Assembly (NCBI RefSeq): GCF_017368455.1
Contig: NZ_JAFNJU010000013.1
Coordinates: forward strand, 1-49,978
Direction of reading: 5' to 3'
DNA from: Proteiniclasticum aestuarii
GTDB taxonomy: Bacteria > Bacillota > Clostridia > Clostridiales > Clostridiaceae
DNA: 49,978 nucleotides
Shown here: piece after piece, positions 8,797-17,153 of the stretch
How the letters are laid out: every line of letters begins with the position of its first letter
Numbering within the stretch: position 1 is the first letter of the stretch
The notes under the pieces: generated by a model
The model's input: the letters and a program-made list of their open reading frames with translations, nothing else
Told to the model about the DNA's origin: nothing
Database searches by the model: none
Program-made: the position numbers and the translations under genes

Positions 8797-9435
8797 TTAC
8801 TTGATTCTGACATGTCGATCAGAAAGAGACACAAGCGACGGATCATGAGTAACAACAAGCAGCGTCTTTCCTTTTCTTTTCATTGAAAGCAGTAAATCAA
8901 AAATCTCCTTTTTATTCATATCATCTAAACTACCCGTGGGTTCATCTGCAAGAATGAGTTCACAAGGCTTTATTAAAAGCCTTGCAATGGCAATTCTCTG
9001 TTGTTCCCCACCGGAGCATTTATACACTTTTTTATTTTCTTCACCCTTTAATCCAACTTCTTCTAGAGCATTTCGAATCAACCTGTCTTCATCAGGTAGT
9101 CTATGATGTTTTATGGCAATATGCATATTGTAATATACACTTTCATTGCTGATGAGCGCAAAATTCTGAAATAGATATCCGATTTTATCTCTCAAAATTT
9201 TGTTGGCTTTTGGGGAAAAGGGTCTGATATTTTTCTCCCCAAAAAGACTGATCTCGCCCCCATCATAAGTATCCAGTAGTCCTATCATATTCAGCAGTGT
9301 AGATTTTCCGCTTCCAGATTCACCAATTACAGAAACAAATTCTCCTCTTTTAACTTCCATACTGAAATTATTGAAAACTACTTGTTCATCATACTTCTTC
9401 TTAATATTCTTAATATTTACTATAACCTCTTCCAC
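8797..9435 (-). CDS. ABC transporter ATPase, lactococcin-972 export type (cassette 3)
   Basis: A 212-residue ATPase with Walker A GESGSGKST, Q-loop YLFQNFALI, signature CSGGEQQRIAIARL, Walker B LILADEPTGSLDD and H-loop VVTHDPS. It begins three bases after the stop of the 706-residue membrane protein, so the two form one transcription unit and almost certainly one transporter. It is clearly more diverged from the cassette 1 and 2 ATPases than those are from each other. It energises export or extrusion of a peptide at the membrane; the substrate is unknown and no small cargo gene is present directly upstream of this cassette. Confidence 0.9.
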   Translation of the reverse strand: MEEVIVNIKNIKKKYDEQVVFNNFSMEVKRGEFVSVIGESGSGKSTLLNMIGLLDTYDGGEISLFGEKNIRPFSPKANKILRDKIGYLFQNFALISNESVYYNMHIAIKHHRLPDEDRLIRNALEEVGLKGEENKKVYKCSGGEQQRIAIARLLIKPCELILADEPTGSLDDMNKKEIFDLLLSMKRKGKTLLVVTHDPSLVSLSDRHVRIK

Positions 9436-9438
9436 ACG

Positions 9439-11559
9439 CTATTCCCCCTTTAGCACTGCCAGTGTTCTCTTTTTTTCAAAGGACTTAATCATTATCCCGG
9501 CAATTATAAAGTCAAAAAATATGCCAAGGAGTATGAATACAATAAGATACTTTCTGTCCAGCTCCATGAACTCCATCCCCAGAACGAGAGAGAAAAAATA
9601 TACAGCCAAACTACTTATAAACATGTAGCCATAGCGCTGGAAATAGGATTTTCCAAAAAGATAGTTTACTGCCACTTTTTCCTTATTCTCATAGAAGTAA
9701 ATAAACACTGACTGATACTGAAAAATATAAATCATCAGAATGTATAGACCAAGAACGAGAATAAATGCTCTTACTTGATCATTGCTTCTAGAAAGCGCAG
9801 TATCATATTCTTGATTCATATTTGAAATAAATATCCGATCGTTTAAACCATTGGTTACCAAAAAATCTGTAATCACCGTCCGAGTATCTTCGCCATCCTT
9901 CATGGTAAGAGAGCTTCCATTCCATTGCATACTCGCATCTAATCCTTTTTTTAAAAGAATTACCGGGTCTTTCTGTCTCTTAAGTGATAAATCCGGAGAC
10001 AAAGGCGCTAGATTATAGAGCGTTCCAGGATTTTCTATATAAAGAACTTCTCCAGCACCGCCACTAAAATATACATCAGTAAACTCATCATCCTTATATC
10101 TCTCGGGAACCAATAAGGTATTCTGCTCGATACTCTGGAAATCCATCAGATTATTGTTTAAGTCCCTGATATTATAGTTTTTCAGATATCCCTCATTTGC
10201 AATAATATATGGGTGTTGTACAAACTGACGTTTATAGATTTCTTCAGGTATCGTTTCTTTTATTTCATCAGGGAGAAAATTACTGGAAAAATCATGGTAC
10301 ATCCATTCCTGGGACTCTACAACTTTTAACGTTTGTTGAAGCGGCTCCCAACTTTCGAGACTCGTCACAGTACTGTCAAGAAGTATCCCTTCAATTACCA
10401 GGTTGTTTTGCATAAGCGATTTATTCTTTCTAAGAATACTATTTTCTTCCATCATTAAAGGAGCAGTTTTAATCAAATCAATAAACGGTGTAACGATTAG
10501 AATTAACAGCAATAGCTTCAGCACTACAGCGACAACCCCTGAAAATTTCAGCGTATTATTATTTTTGATATTCGACGGCCTTCCAGTCACTGTCAGCATC
10601 ATATAGCTCAATGCATTTGCTGCAATCCAAAAAAGTAAATACAGCCCAAAAGCCACTAAAAGAGGCTTCAGCAGCAGAAGGTGAATGGGTCTGAAATTTT
10701 TCACAATGAGAAAATATAGAGTTACCTGGGAGAAAATGTATAAGACTATGTTGATCAAGTACCTTTTTGCAAAGAGGTCCCAGTAAATACTTGTATCGCT
10801 TTCTCCGAAGAGTTTCCGTATTGTAATTTCTTTTTTCAAAGCGATTGATTCACAAATGGTGATCACCACCAAGGATGCAATCGTCAAAATAAGAAGGATA
10901 TGAATTGATCCGACTTGAAGATCATCTGGAGTCGAAAACTCGAAGGAGAGTGAAGATTCATTAGATACGACGTGCTTATTTATCTCACTATCTACAATGT
11001 CTTTTTTGATCTGCACTCTATCTTCGCCATAGATAAAAAACAATGCCGTCTTCTTTTCAGGATGTTCGCTGTCAAGAAGTGTTAATGGCTTTACAAGAAG
11101 CCTAGGCTGATAGTCTTTCTGATAGCTCGAGTTTACATAATCGATGACATCAAATGCTTTTTTATCATTCGAAAATGAAGAATAGTAATTATTCTCTTCT
11201 ATTGTAAAGTCTAAATTTTTGCCTTGGACCGTTTTGAAAAAGTCCAACTCATTCAGTTTTAGATTTGTGTACAAATATGCTGTAGTGTCAATTATGAAGT
11301 CATGTCGTCTTGTCTGTACGAAAGTTATCGCATCATAATGCTTTGATTCCAGAAAATCCGTAAGTTCAGACAAAACCGGGGATTGATTATCATTCAGCAA
11401 CTGTAATTCAATCGTCTCATGTTCTTTACCCGTTGCTTGAGAAAAACTGCTTTCCAGGCTATTCATTACATTATAATGATTTAGCGAAATATTCTGATAT
11501 AAATAAAGAAAAATAAAAACTGCCGTAAACATCGTCAATAAATAAGCAACCCGTTTCAT
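9439..11559 (-). CDS. FtsX-like bacteriocin-associated integral membrane protein (cassette 3)
   Basis: A 706-residue protein with an N-terminal helix (MKRVAYLLTMFTAVFIFLYL), a large extracellular domain of roughly 190 residues, three helices near 215-360, a second extracellular domain, and a C-terminal helix cluster. The FtsX/MacB-type loops KKEITIRKLFGES and EKVAVNYLFGKSYFQRYGY precede helix groups in both halves. This layout matches the family annotated as bacteriocin-associated integral membrane (putative immunity) proteins. The start follows GGAGGATAT directly. It is coupled to the ATPase gene three bases downstream. Export or self-protection are both possible roles. Confidence 0.85.
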   Translation of the reverse strand: MKRVAYLLTMFTAVFIFLYLYQNISLNHYNVMNSLESSFSQATGKEHETIELQLLNDNQSPVLSELTDFLESKHYDAITFVQTRRHDFIIDTTAYLYTNLKLNELDFFKTVQGKNLDFTIEENNYYSSFSNDKKAFDVIDYVNSSYQKDYQPRLLVKPLTLLDSEHPEKKTALFFIYGEDRVQIKKDIVDSEINKHVVSNESSLSFEFSTPDDLQVGSIHILLILTIASLVVITICESIALKKEITIRKLFGESDTSIYWDLFAKRYLINIVLYIFSQVTLYFLIVKNFRPIHLLLLKPLLVAFGLYLLFWIAANALSYMMLTVTGRPSNIKNNNTLKFSGVVAVVLKLLLLILIVTPFIDLIKTAPLMMEENSILRKNKSLMQNNLVIEGILLDSTVTSLESWEPLQQTLKVVESQEWMYHDFSSNFLPDEIKETIPEEIYKRQFVQHPYIIANEGYLKNYNIRDLNNNLMDFQSIEQNTLLVPERYKDDEFTDVYFSGGAGEVLYIENPGTLYNLAPLSPDLSLKRQKDPVILLKKGLDASMQWNGSSLTMKDGEDTRTVITDFLVTNGLNDRIFISNMNQEYDTALSRSNDQVRAFILVLGLYILMIYIFQYQSVFIYFYENKEKVAVNYLFGKSYFQRYGYMFISSLAVYFFSLVLGMEFMELDRKYLIVFILLGIFFDFIIAGIMIKSFEKKRTLAVLKGE

Positions 11560-11657
11560 ATATCCTCCTACGAAAAAATCTGCATATAAGTCAAATGGAA
11601 ATATCGATGAGTTTATGACGCTCCGTTCCTTTTATTGTGAAGATTCCATGGTTCATT

Positions 11658-12664
11658 CTAATCAAATATCTTATCCAAATGCTCACTCTGTAGTCGCACC
11701 TGCTTTTGCACCTCTAATTTCACTTCGTTTACATCCGAGTCCTGGTTTTTTGACTCAGCTATATAAGGCGATAAATCTTCATTACTCATAATATCTATAG
11801 GATCCGTCATCAGACCAATACTTGCTGCGATGATGATGATTAGTGTTGAGATTGTCTTAGTTATCTTGGGTTTTCGAAATCCTAAAATGTGCTGAACTCT
11901 TACTTCCAGATTTCCTTCACCGAAAGCTGTTATTCTCTCGTTAACTGGATGCATTTTGTAGGCAAATCGAACCAAAGTATTAGCATAGGTTTTCCTCATG
12001 TCAGTTTTACAGTGATTTAGAGCAGTCTCGTCACATGAAATTTCCATATCATCTGTCATTTTTTTGAATGCAAACCAAACAATAGGATTGAACCAGTGAA
12101 CGGATAAAATGAAAAATGCCAAAGTCTTTATTATATGATCTTTTCTTTTTATATGTGATCTTTCATGAAGTATGATGATATTTTTTTCATCATGTGCGAT
12201 TCCAGCAGGAATATAAACCTTTGGTCTAATGAACCCTATAACAAATGGAGTTTTAAGATGAGAAGCCTCATATATATTATCATGATACAGACTCGCATTT
12301 TTCAGTTTTCCTTTTAAAAGAAGCATAGAAACTGAAGTGTATATCATTAGAGATGCAAACCCATAGCCCAGATGTAGGATGCTATTCTGATAGAATCATA
12401 CCTGCTAAGTAAAGCTAGGGAACTTTGTGCTGCACCCTTCTCAAGCAACGTAAATCCTCCGTCGAAGCCTTCTGCTGATGGCATTAAACTGAACTTTCCC
12501 TTTAGCGCAATTGGGCCTATCAGTCTAAATGCAACTACACTCCAAATTGGAAAAATCAAAGTCTTCGGGAAATTTCGTAAAAGCAGTCTTATCAATAGAA
12601 CCACAATGATTACATAGGATCCTGTTAGACTCATTTGTAGGACGGTTGAAAATATGCTGCTCAT
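11658..12664 (-). pseudogene. M56 (BlaR1/MecR1-like) membrane metallopeptidase, single frameshift
   Basis: Two frames cover this gene: 12664-12347 (N-terminal helices, MSSIFSTVLQMSLTGSYVII) and 12347-11658. Adding one G to the GGG at about 12359 joins them as IWAMGFASLMIYTSV and gives 335 residues with no other defect. The zinc protease motif is HERSH followed by KRKDH, with the third ligand region DMEISCDETAL. The C-terminal part beyond the last helix is only about 40 residues, so there is no penicillin-binding sensor domain. The start overlaps the blaI-type stop (ATGA). In this family the protease cleaves the partner repressor when a signal is sensed. If the frameshift is real, signalling is lost and repression should be constitutive. 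Confidence 0.85.
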
Positions 12665-13029
12665 TTCTCCACCTCATCATACTCTTCAATAAGCCTCTCC
12701 AGTTCCTTCATCTTCTTTTCACTGATTTTCTTTCCATTAAAGAACGCGCTAAGAAATTTCGGTAATGAACCACCAAAGGTGTCCTCCACAAAATATCTGC
12801 TTTGTATGGAATAATATTCATCTCTGGTTATGAGAGAGGTTACTTCTGATTTGATATTTTGGAATATACCTTTCTCTGACAGCTTTTTTAACACTGTATA
12901 TGTTGTTGATTTTTTCCAATTCAGCTCATTTTCACATAACTTTACCAGTTCTCCAGAACTGATAGGTTCATGTTTCCATATCAACTCTGCAAATCTTTCC
13001 TCTATGTCTCCTAATTTATATAAGTCCAA
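12661..13029 (-). CDS. BlaI/MecI-family transcriptional repressor
   Basis: A 122-residue winged-helix protein: YKLGDIEERFAELIWKHEPI, then the recognition region NWKKSTTYTVLKKLSEKGI, and a C-terminal dimerisation/cleavage helix region. TTG at 13029 follows AGGTG by about 7 bases and gives MDLYKLGDIEERF, the usual family start; an upstream GTG at 13038 lies inside the ribosome binding site. It overlaps the M56 gene by four bases (ATGA). Two palindromes in its own promoter are the likely operators, so it is probably autoregulated. Whether it also controls the ABC cassette downstream (9439-11559) is likely from co-orientation but not shown. Confidence 0.9.
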   Translation of the reverse strand: MDLYKLGDIEERFAELIWKHEPISSGELVKLCENELNWKKSTTYTVLKKLSEKGIFQNIKSEVTSLITRDEYYSIQSRYFVEDTFGGSLPKFLSAFFNGKKISEKKMKELERLIEEYDEVEK

Positions 13030-13043
13030 TTTTATCACCTCAG

Positions 13044-13058
13044 TCTATTCCCAATAGA
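13044..13058. promoter_or_regulatory. Candidate BlaI-type operator 1
   Basis: TCTATT-CCC-AATAGA, a perfect 6-3-6 palindrome just upstream of the repressor's ribosome binding site. It shares its half-site with operator 2. Confidence 0.75.
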
Positions 13059-13069
13059 TCATTTATTTT

Positions 13070-13088
13070 AGTCTATTGGAAATAGACT
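13070..13088. promoter_or_regulatory. Candidate BlaI-type operator 2
   Basis: AGTCTATT-GGA-AATAGACT, a perfect 8-3-8 palindrome covering the -10 and spacer of the promoter at 13070-13098. Confidence 0.8.
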
Positions 13089-13098
13089 AAAATGTCAA
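13070..13098 (-). promoter_or_regulatory. Promoter of the BlaI/M56 pair
   Basis: On the minus strand TTGACA (13098-13093), a 17-bp spacer, then TAGACT (13075-13070). The -35 is perfect and the -10 weak; operator 2 lies between and over them. Confidence 0.65.
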
Positions 13099-13146
13099 TA
13101 CTCTGTCATGATATGCTGAATTTCTTCTCTGACGCTGTTATGTAGT

Positions 13147-13162
13147 GTACGGTGAATCGTAC
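13147..13162. repeat. Copy of the palindromic intergenic repeat
   Basis: GTACGG-TGAA-TCGTAC followed by CATAA, matching the copy at 6051-6074 with one base change in the stem. The rest of the gap 13099-13285 shows nothing else recognisable. Confidence 0.6.
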
Positions 13163-13285
13163 CATAAGCACCAAACTTTATTTATGTTAGATATTCTAAA
13201 GCAGCAATTCTAATAATAATGGATGTCAATTTTTCATATATCACATACCACTAACTCCAGACTTCCTCTTTCATCTCTTCAATAA

Positions 13286-14460
13286 TTATTGTAGTGTGAT
13301 TTTCTTCATAAAACCCACTGAATTTTTGTCCGCAGACTCTCCACCGTATCTGAACTGAATATAGAGATCTCTGATTTCATCGTTATTTAGAGTAACTCCA
13401 TCACCTTTTATGCTGATGCTTTGGGATGTATCACTCACTTCAAGCATTCTGCTCTTTTTTAGTTTTCGAAGGTATTTTCTGTAGTAGTACCTGATCTGTT
13501 CGTTATATCCTGAAGGAAATCGGTCTCTTTTTTTCTGTTAAAAAGAGTCTCTTTTGAGATCAGATATTCTCTTTTTTCATTGAGAGGTCTTCTACTGTAG
13601 TTATCCATTCTTCGTTTCTTATTTACAAAGTAACCAATAACCATAATTACCACTAACAATCCAGCACCTAAAACAAATCCCCATAGGTCACTGTTCTGAG
13701 CCATCTTGATCTCTTCCCCTATGCCCGGGGATGCGCCGGGTATTTCCTGTTCTACATAACTGTCACTGAAAACCTCCATTAGTCTTCTGCCAGAAGCTGT
13801 GAAAATCCATAGACCCACATACAGTAAAGGATAGAGAAGAAAGAACAGTGCCTTCTGTAATAAACCGAAGATGATACTAGCGCCATAAAGAAGCTGTATT
13901 CGGATCCCTTCAACACTGATGATAAGGGAAAGCACCATGGCTAAAATCAAGAAAACATAGATTCGTCTGTTATTTTTCTTCGATGTAGTTCCATAAGCGG
14001 ATTGCCTTAAAGTTACACTTAAAAGAATTTCCGAAAACAGGTAGAACATCATAAACGGAAGTATACTTAACATTTTCTCCTGAACTGGCTTTACGAGAAT
14101 GCCTGCAAAAACAAGAACTGTCATGATGCTGTAATGCACTTTAAACCTGCTTGCGCGCTCTTCCATCTCCAGTCTTCCCATAAATTTCTCATAGTAGTAA
14201 ATACATCCTATAGCAAATAGAAGCGTAAAAAGAACTCTCTCCAAGGTAAAATAAAGAAGCATTGGCAGAGAAAGTGAAACCCCCAGCAGAACTGTGGTCT
14301 TCCAGTTTCTCTTTTCACACTTCCCTTGAAAGAAAAGCAGAACCAGAGCACTGTATAGATAGATGGGAATACTCCAAACTACTTCCACCTGAAAGAAAAC
14401 AAGTAGAATCATCAGGTAAAAGGAAACAAAAGACAAAACTTCAAGTATCATCAGCTGCAC
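13286..14460 (-). pseudogene. Multi-spanning membrane protein of the MoxR-DUF58 cluster, single frameshift
   Basis: The visible frame ends at 13459, but its last 20 or so codons make no sense next to the family. Adding one A to the seven-A run near 13530 continues the protein as KKRDRFPSGYNEQIRYYYRK and on to GFMKKITLQ, stop at 13286, for 391 residues in total. The protein has about nine or ten hydrophobic helices, then a cytoplasmic tail whose YYYRKYLRKLKK segment resembles DUF4129-type tails of transglutaminase-like proteins; no transglutaminase core is seen. GTG at 14460 follows AAGGGAGGG and overlaps the DUF58 gene by 20 bases. It is the third gene of a MoxR-DUF58-membrane protein trio. 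Confidence 0.75.
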
Positions 14461-15535
14461 AAAAATCCCTCCCTTTATAAATCCTGACATTTCTGGATAT
14501 TTCTGTAAGATGGTCTTCCCTCATGGCAATGAGCACGAGTTTACCGTTTTTTGAAAACTCATTTATGGGCAACACATGCTCCTTCAGAACTTTTGGCACA
14601 ATCAGCACCACCACCTGAAATGAGCTTCTGTTTCTGGAAAGCTTCTTTAAGCTGTTTTCCAGGCTATCCGATACCATGCCGCCCATTTTCCCTAAAAGCA
14701 TCGTATACTTTTCAAGATTCTTCGGAGAAAGTCCAGGTGGAAAACTGACTCCCCCATTGTCTGTTTTAGCATTGTATCCATTACTGGAGAAGCCTGCAGG
14801 GATCTTTTCCTTCATAAGCTCCTCCAGTACAGCTCTGGCAGCAATGATGCTTTCCTCTAATGCTTCCACATCGGGATCTTTCCAGTAAGGCTTGCTGCTT
14901 TCCATGCTGAGAAAGACCATGGCGCTCTGATCTGCAGTAAAATCAAACTGCTTCACTAGAATACGATGGTGTTTTAATGAAGAGGGCCAGTGAATATATC
15001 TCTGGGACTCTCTTCCCGTATATTCTCTTACGCCTCTTAGCATCAGAGGATCATCCACAATCCACCTTTTCACAGAAACGGCGCCGTGGAGACTGTCGAA
15101 AGGTAAAATGAGCTCCCTTATGTTTTTTTTCCTCGGTAGAATTATTAATTCCTGATTTAAAGCCTTCTCCAGAAATTTTATCTGAAATCCCAGAAGATCT
15201 GTCATCTTGAGCGCTGCTCCATCCAAGGTGTGAAGACCTCTTTCTTTCCCATAAATTTTATGTTCAAGTGTACTCCGCTGAAAAGGCATCACGAAAAGAT
15301 GATAAGCGTGATGACTTTCCGAAAACTTCTCCCCATAGTATTCTGTCACGTTTAAGAAAGGAATGGAAAGAATCTTTCTGTTTTCAATCACTGGTGTTAA
15401 GGTAATCTCCTCTCCAATCTCATACACATTCTTATCCGTCTGTACCCCATAGGAAAGCTTCTTCTCACCAAAATAAAACATCACTTCATTAAGAACGATG
15501 ATGGCAATGAGCATGCCGAAAAATCCCCAAAGCAT
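14441..15535 (-). CDS. DUF58 domain protein
   Basis: A 364-residue protein with an N-terminal membrane helix (MLWGFFGMLIAIIVLNEVMF), a beta-rich region, and the DUF58 signature GVREYTGRESQRYIHW followed by LVKQFD near residues 185-220. A von Willebrand-like tail follows. DUF58 proteins are encoded next to MoxR ATPases and are thought to be recruited by them in envelope-related assembly. Its ATG overlaps the moxR stop by one base, and it overlaps the next gene by 20 bases, so the three are translationally coupled. Molecular function is unproven for the family. Confidence 0.85.
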   Translation of the reverse strand: MLWGFFGMLIAIIVLNEVMFYFGEKKLSYGVQTDKNVYEIGEEITLTPVIENRKILSIPFLNVTEYYGEKFSESHHAYHLFVMPFQRSTLEHKIYGKERGLHTLDGAALKMTDLLGFQIKFLEKALNQELIILPRKKNIRELILPFDSLHGAVSVKRWIVDDPLMLRGVREYTGRESQRYIHWPSSLKHHRILVKQFDFTADQSAMVFLSMESSKPYWKDPDVEALEESIIAARAVLEELMKEKIPAGFSSNGYNAKTDNGGVSFPPGLSPKNLEKYTMLLGKMGGMVSDSLENSLKKLSRNRSSFQVVVLIVPKVLKEHVLPINEFSKNGKLVLIAMREDHLTEISRNVRIYKGRDFCAADDT

Positions 15536-16479
15536 CAGAGTGCCTCCAGATCTTCCAAAGGAACTTTTGTTTCTTTCACAATTTCAGAAATGATCTCCAT
15601 ACTCTCGTCAAGAGACTGGCCCATACCAGATGAAATCCTGTGGTTCAGCACAAATGGTGCCATGTGCTGAACATCTTCCGGGAGCATAAAGGATCTCCCC
15701 TCCACTGCTGCCTTGGCTTGAGAAGCTCTAAAAAGCGCTATGGAGCCTCTCGGACTCACACCTACACTGATCTTTTCATGATTTCTGGTTTTCTCCACAA
15801 GGTCCAGGAGATAATCCATCACTTCCTTTTTTGCGCTCACTTTCTTGCTCTCCTCTATATAGCTGAGGAGTTCTTCCAACTCAAAAACCGCATGGATGGT
15901 ATCAAAGACATCTTCCAGAGTATTGAGAAGAATCCTTCTTTCTTCTTCCTTTGAAGGATAACCCATGGAAAGTCTCATGAGAAAACGATCCATCTGAGCT
16001 TCAGGCAACGGAAAGGTACCGTAGGATTCTATGGGATTCTGGGTGGCCAGAACCATAAAAGGCCTATCCAGTATTCTTGTCTCACCATCAACAGTAATCT
16101 GCCTTTCCTCCATGGCCTCTAAAAGAGCCGATTGTGTCCTTGGTGTTGCCCGATTGATCTCATCCGCCAGAATGACATGGGAGAAAAGAGGACCTTCTCT
16201 GAACTCAAATTCTCTTTCTTTCTGGTTATAAAAACTAACACCTGTGATATCCCCTGGAAGAAGATCCGGCGTGAACTGAATTCTCTTAAATGGCAAGTCC
16301 AGGGTTTTGGAGAAAGACCGCACCAGCATGGTTTTTCCCATGCCAGGCAGATCTTCCAAAAGAATATGTCCTTCCGATAGAAAAGCAATCAGAAGAAGCT
16401 CAATCACCGGATCTTTTCCAATGATTCCCTTTCTTACGTTCTGAACTACAGTTTCCTTGAGTTTCTTTATATTTTCCAA
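15535..16479 (-). CDS. MoxR-family AAA+ ATPase
   Basis: A 314-residue AAA+ chaperone-like ATPase with Walker A EDLPGMGKT, Walker B HVILADEINRA, sensor 1 LATQNPIE and the family sequence GTFPLPEAQMDRFLMR. The start is TTG at 16479 after GAGGAGGG, directly after the upstream ATPase stop, so this gene is read through from the ABC cassette 1. The family works with DUF58/VWA partners, here the next gene. Its position downstream of an ABC export cassette suggests a shared envelope-stress or peptide-handling role. A copy of its first dozen codons is found at 20008-20036 as a recombination scar. Confidence 0.9.
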   Translation of the reverse strand: MENIKKLKETVVQNVRKGIIGKDPVIELLLIAFLSEGHILLEDLPGMGKTMLVRSFSKTLDLPFKRIQFTPDLLPGDITGVSFYNQKEREFEFREGPLFSHVILADEINRATPRTQSALLEAMEERQITVDGETRILDRPFMVLATQNPIESYGTFPLPEAQMDRFLMRLSMGYPSKEEERRILLNTLEDVFDTIHAVFELEELLSYIEESKKVSAKKEVMDYLLDLVEKTRNHEKISVGVSPRGSIALFRASQAKAAVEGRSFMLPEDVQHMAPFVLNHRISSGMGQSLDESMEIISEIVKETKVPLEDLEAL

Positions 16480-17151
16480 CTAATTTTCCCTCCTCATCGC
16501 AGTATCTTCATGAAGATTCTCCAGTCTTACATGGGGATCTCCCATACTCATAAGCTCCTCATCATGGGTGACAATGAGAATGGTCTTTCCTTCTCTATGC
16601 AGCCTCTTAAGCACTTCCAGGATGATCATCTTATTGCCATGATCAAGGCTTCCCGTAGGCTCATCAGCGAGTATCATCTCGCAGGGCTTCAGCATCAGCC
16701 GAGCCAAAGCAATTCTCTGCTGCTCTCCGCCAGAGCACTTGTAGATCATCTTCTCTTCAAACCCTTCCAGACCTACTTCTTTCAAAGCTTTCGAGATAAG
16801 CTCTCCCTTCTGATCCGATTTGACATTTTCAAGAGCAATCTCTAGATTATACCGAACTGACTTGTGATCAATGAGGGCAAAGTTCTGAAAGAGATACCCG
16901 ATTTTTTCTCTCAGAAGGATTTCGGATGCTTTTGTAAAAGGCTTTACCCCTTTCTTGCCAAACCTTACAATGGTTCCTCCATCTTCACGGTCCAGGAGTC
17001 CTATCATGTTCAGCAGTGTGGATTTACCTGAGCCCGATGCCCCACTGATGACTGTAAAGCTGTTTCTTCTGATGTCCAGATCATACTCATCAAAGATGAC
17101 AAGATCATTGAATCTTTTTTTCAGATTTCTGATTTCTATAATATTCTCCAT
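16480..17151 (-). CDS. ABC transporter ATPase, lactococcin-972 export type (cassette 1)
   Basis: A 223-residue ATPase: Walker A SGASGSGKST, Q-loop YLFQNFALI, signature CSGGEQQRIALARL, Walker B MILADEPTGSLD, H-loop LIVTHDEE. It starts two bases after the stop of the 707-residue membrane protein and ends at the moxR start. It differs from the cassette 2 ATPase at only about 8 of 223 residues, while the adjoining membrane proteins are far more diverged. This points to gene conversion or recent exchange of the ATPase. Confidence 0.92.
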   Translation of the reverse strand: MENIIEIRNLKKRFNDLVIFDEYDLDIRRNSFTVISGASGSGKSTLLNMIGLLDREDGGTIVRFGKKGVKPFTKASEILLREKIGYLFQNFALIDHKSVRYNLEIALENVKSDQKGELISKALKEVGLEGFEEKMIYKCSGGEQQRIALARLMLKPCEMILADEPTGSLDHGNKMIILEVLKRLHREGKTILIVTHDEELMSMGDPHVRLENLHEDTAMRREN

Positions 17152-17153
17152 AC

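Noticed and set aside
11560..11657. A 21-codon frame (MNHGIFTIKGTERHK) upstream of cassette 3, as a possible missing cargo peptide
   Set aside because: No signal peptide, no ribosome binding site, and only a passing HGI match to the other small proteins.
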